Under the pieces are notes generated by a model. It was not told the DNA's origin. It ran no database searches and saw nothing but the letters and a program-made list of their open reading frames with translations. Source: Acidobacteriota bacterium (lineage in GTDB: Bacteria; Acidobacteriota; Terriglobia; Terriglobales; Acidobacteriaceae). Taken from it: a stretch of 8,084 bases of DNA. Numbering within the stretch: position 1 is the first letter of the stretch; every line of letters starts with the position of its first letter. A program made the translations under genes and the position numbers. The stretch spans positions 1 to 8,084 of the forward strand of contig JAJZCP010000056.1 in NCBI GenBank assembly GCA_021846065.1, written 5' to 3'. This document shows positions 7,332 through 8,084 of the stretch, one piece after another.

Positions 7332-7336
7332 GGAGG
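7332..7336 (+). promoter_or_regulatory. Shine-Dalgarno GGAGG that fixes a TTG start
   Basis: GGAGG, 5 nt before TTG 7342. No ATG or GTG in the same frame sits at a suitable distance, so the TTG is the best start for the membrane protein. Confidence 0.7.
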
Positions 7337-7341
7337 CGAAA

Positions 7342-7656
7342 TTGAAAAAGAAGATTTTCTATTATGCTCTGGCCGCTTTCTCAACCTTATTGATCGTTGG
7401 AGTAACTGTAGGATTTGGCTGGCATGATGCGCAGAGCATCCTTCCACCTGCAAAACGATTTGACTTTGTGATGTCACTCGCGGTGATTCAGCTTTTCTGG
7501 ATATTGATGCATAATGTTTTCGCTCTCCTGAATAAAAGAAACCCGGAAAGGTCAATCCAGACTATTCAGGTATTCAAAATCCTCGTGGCTCTTCCATCGT
7601 TCTTCGTGCTAGGACTCAGTTGGTACCTGCAATTTTGGCCCGGCCCGTACCGATGA
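7342..7656 (+). CDS. Small three-helix inner-membrane protein, unrecognised
   Basis: 104-aa protein, TTG start supported by the GGAGG just upstream. Three predicted membrane segments: residues 5-25 (after MKKK), 43-63 and 78-98. The basic N-terminus and the basic loop NKRNPER (64-70) favour N-in, loop-in between helices 2 and 3, with the C-terminus outside. No catalytic motif is visible. It follows the Tat-signal gene by 47 bp on the same strand, so the two probably form one unit. GC is low (42 of 100 bases at 7341-7440), unlike recJ, which suggests acquired DNA. Position and size would suit an immunity or partner protein for the exported protein, but nothing in its sequence proves that. Confidence 0.7.
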   Translation: MKKKIFYYALAAFSTLLIVGVTVGFGWHDAQSILPPAKRFDFVMSLAVIQLFWILMHNVFALLNKRNPERSIQTIQVFKILVALPSFFVLGLSWYLQFWPGPYR

Positions 7657-7688
7657 GGTATAGATAGGCGGTGCGCGGGAAAGGGCTT

Positions 7689-7739
7689 GGCGGCGTGGAG
7701 CTGGAGATTGCCGGGATGCGGTTGAACGAGTGACGGACC
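7689..7739 (+). repeat. Direct repeat copy B: diverged second copy of the recJ 3' end
   Basis: Read in the recJ frame it gives GGVELEIAGMRLNE then stop TGA, against GGMELEIAGMRLSE and TAA in recJ itself. The open frame reaches back only to TAG 7665-7667. Differences include synonymous and conservative changes, as expected from a related recJ rather than a fresh copy. The 3' edge runs straight into the truncated IS481 transposase. Confidence 0.92.
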
Positions 7740-7873
7740 CACTTGGCGGCGGTCTTCGCGCTCACGTTGAAGCGGGCCGCGGCCCGCTTCAACGTGCAGC
7801 CTTCTTCAAGCACAATCTTCACCATCTCCGCTCGCAGGATCAGCGTAAGTCTGGCATTCTTATGGATGTCCAT
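7734..7873 (-). pseudogene. IS481-family transposase, N-terminal fragment
   Basis: The fragment starts MDIHKNARLTLILRAEMVK, the conserved opening of IS481-type transposases (M-x-x-H-K-x-A-R-L-T). It then runs through a helix-turn-helix (RAAARFNVSAKTAAKWVRH, ending at residue 48). After that the frame runs through antisense recJ-tail and neighbouring DNA to 7616, so the residues beyond WVRH are not transposase. The catalytic DDE domain is missing, so it cannot transpose itself. It might still encode a short DNA-binding peptide, but there is no sign of selection for that. Confidence 0.8.
7763..7796. repeat. 34-bp perfect palindrome inside the transposase HTH
   Basis: CACGTTGAAGCGGGCCG followed immediately by its exact reverse complement, no spacer. 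It lies in the codons for T27-V37 of the transposase fragment (TLKRAAARFNV). Flanking bases 7762 and 7797 do not pair, so the symmetry ends there. Confidence 0.95.
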
Positions 7874-7956
7874 GCGGTCTCTCCAGAAAGCACGATTCTT
7901 CGCAGAACCAGCTTCTCACAGTCAGATCGAATGGACAACCTCCTGAAACTTCACAT

Positions 7957-8084
7957 TTAGCCGCCGGACTGATTGCTTCGATCTTTGCGAAGTTTCTTGC
8001 GGTCCGCCTTGGCCTGGGGACTCTTTTTTCCATACTGCATGACGTCGGCGCGAAGCTGTTTGCGGTCCTGCCGCAGTTGTTGCT
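7957..8084 (-). CDS. C-terminal part of a charged, basic small protein (runs off window)
   Basis: Reading inward from the window edge in the frame starting at 8082, 41 residues are open to TAA at 7957-7959: QQLRQDRKQLRADVMQYG, then KKSPQAKADRKKLRKDRSNQ and SGG. The regular Q/D-R-K pattern is typical of small secreted or periplasmic Acidobacteria proteins with DRKDLR-like coiled-coil repeats, but I cannot name the family. The stop codon lies 1 bp from the IS481 end, so the IS inserted just behind the gene or cut off a slightly longer version of it. The start is outside the window. Confidence 0.6.
   Translation of the reverse strand, partial: QQLRQDRKQLRADVMQYGKKSPQAKADRKKLRKDRSNQSGG

Larger units (their letters stand above)
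7734..7955 (-). mobile_element. Truncated IS481-family insertion sequence, left end only
   Basis: On the - strand the element begins at 7955 with TGTGAAGTTTCAGGAGGTTG, close to the terminal inverted repeat of IS481 as I remember it (…GAAGATTCAATAGGTTGT…). The transposase ATG follows 82 bp in, with a GGAGAG ribosome site at 7879-7884. Only about 220 bp remain, against about 1 kb for a full element. It is cut off at about 7734, where the recJ-tail repeat starts. No right end or target duplication can be seen. Confidence 0.78.

Noticed and set aside
7616..7733. C-terminal half of the - strand transposase frame as a real protein end
   Set aside because: It reads through the antisense of the recJ-tail copy and the end of the membrane-protein gene; likeness to IS481 transposase stops at WVRH.

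Overview
The window looks like chromosomal DNA from an acidobacterium (class Terriglobia / Acidobacteriaceae are the best guess). The reasons are the high G+C of the core genes (42 of 60 bases in a recJ sample at 5401-5460), a tandem pair of DUF507 proteins, a very long SLBB-type polysaccharide export protein, and intergenic GCAACA-type repeats. The taxonomic call is inference; there is no rRNA or other marker here.

Layout. (1) 1-2761, + strand: a large outer-membrane polysaccharide export (OPX/Wza-like) protein with a signal peptide, a Poly_export domain and about five SLBB-like domains; its true start is probably just outside the window. (2) 2762-3276: no credible gene, but three 117-bp tandem repeats, a REP-like hairpin motif repeated four times, and a GCAACA/GCAAAA satellite containing a 30-bp tandem repeat. 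(3) 3277-3827, - strand: two paralogous DUF507 genes coupled by an ATGA overlap. (4) 3998-6320, + strand: a small acidic protein of unknown function overlapping the start of an intact recJ (single-strand-specific 5'-3' exonuclease of the DHH family). (5) 6321-7688: a lower-GC accessory patch with two unrecognised genes. The first is a Tat-signal protein whose reading frame is broken (or switchable) at a run of eight C. The second is a 104-aa three-helix membrane protein starting at TTG. (6) 7689-7739: a second, diverged copy of the recJ 3' end. (7) 7734-7955: a truncated IS481-family insertion sequence on the - strand, carrying a 34-bp perfect palindrome inside its helix-turn-helix coding sequence. 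(8) 7957-8084, - strand: the C-terminal end of a small, very basic/charged protein that runs off the window, its stop codon 1 bp from the IS end.

The most interesting part is 6276-7955. The two-gene patch is bracketed by direct repeats of the recJ tail (30 bp identical core, 43/47 overall). That layout resembles an island or cassette placed at the 3' end of recJ, next to IS wreckage, although no recombinase is visible between the repeats. The pair (exported protein with a hydrophobic, glycine-rich, four-cysteine C-terminal region, followed by a small membrane protein) could be an effector/partner or bacteriocin/immunity-type module. That is speculation from architecture only. The rest of the window is ordinary housekeeping or envelope DNA.
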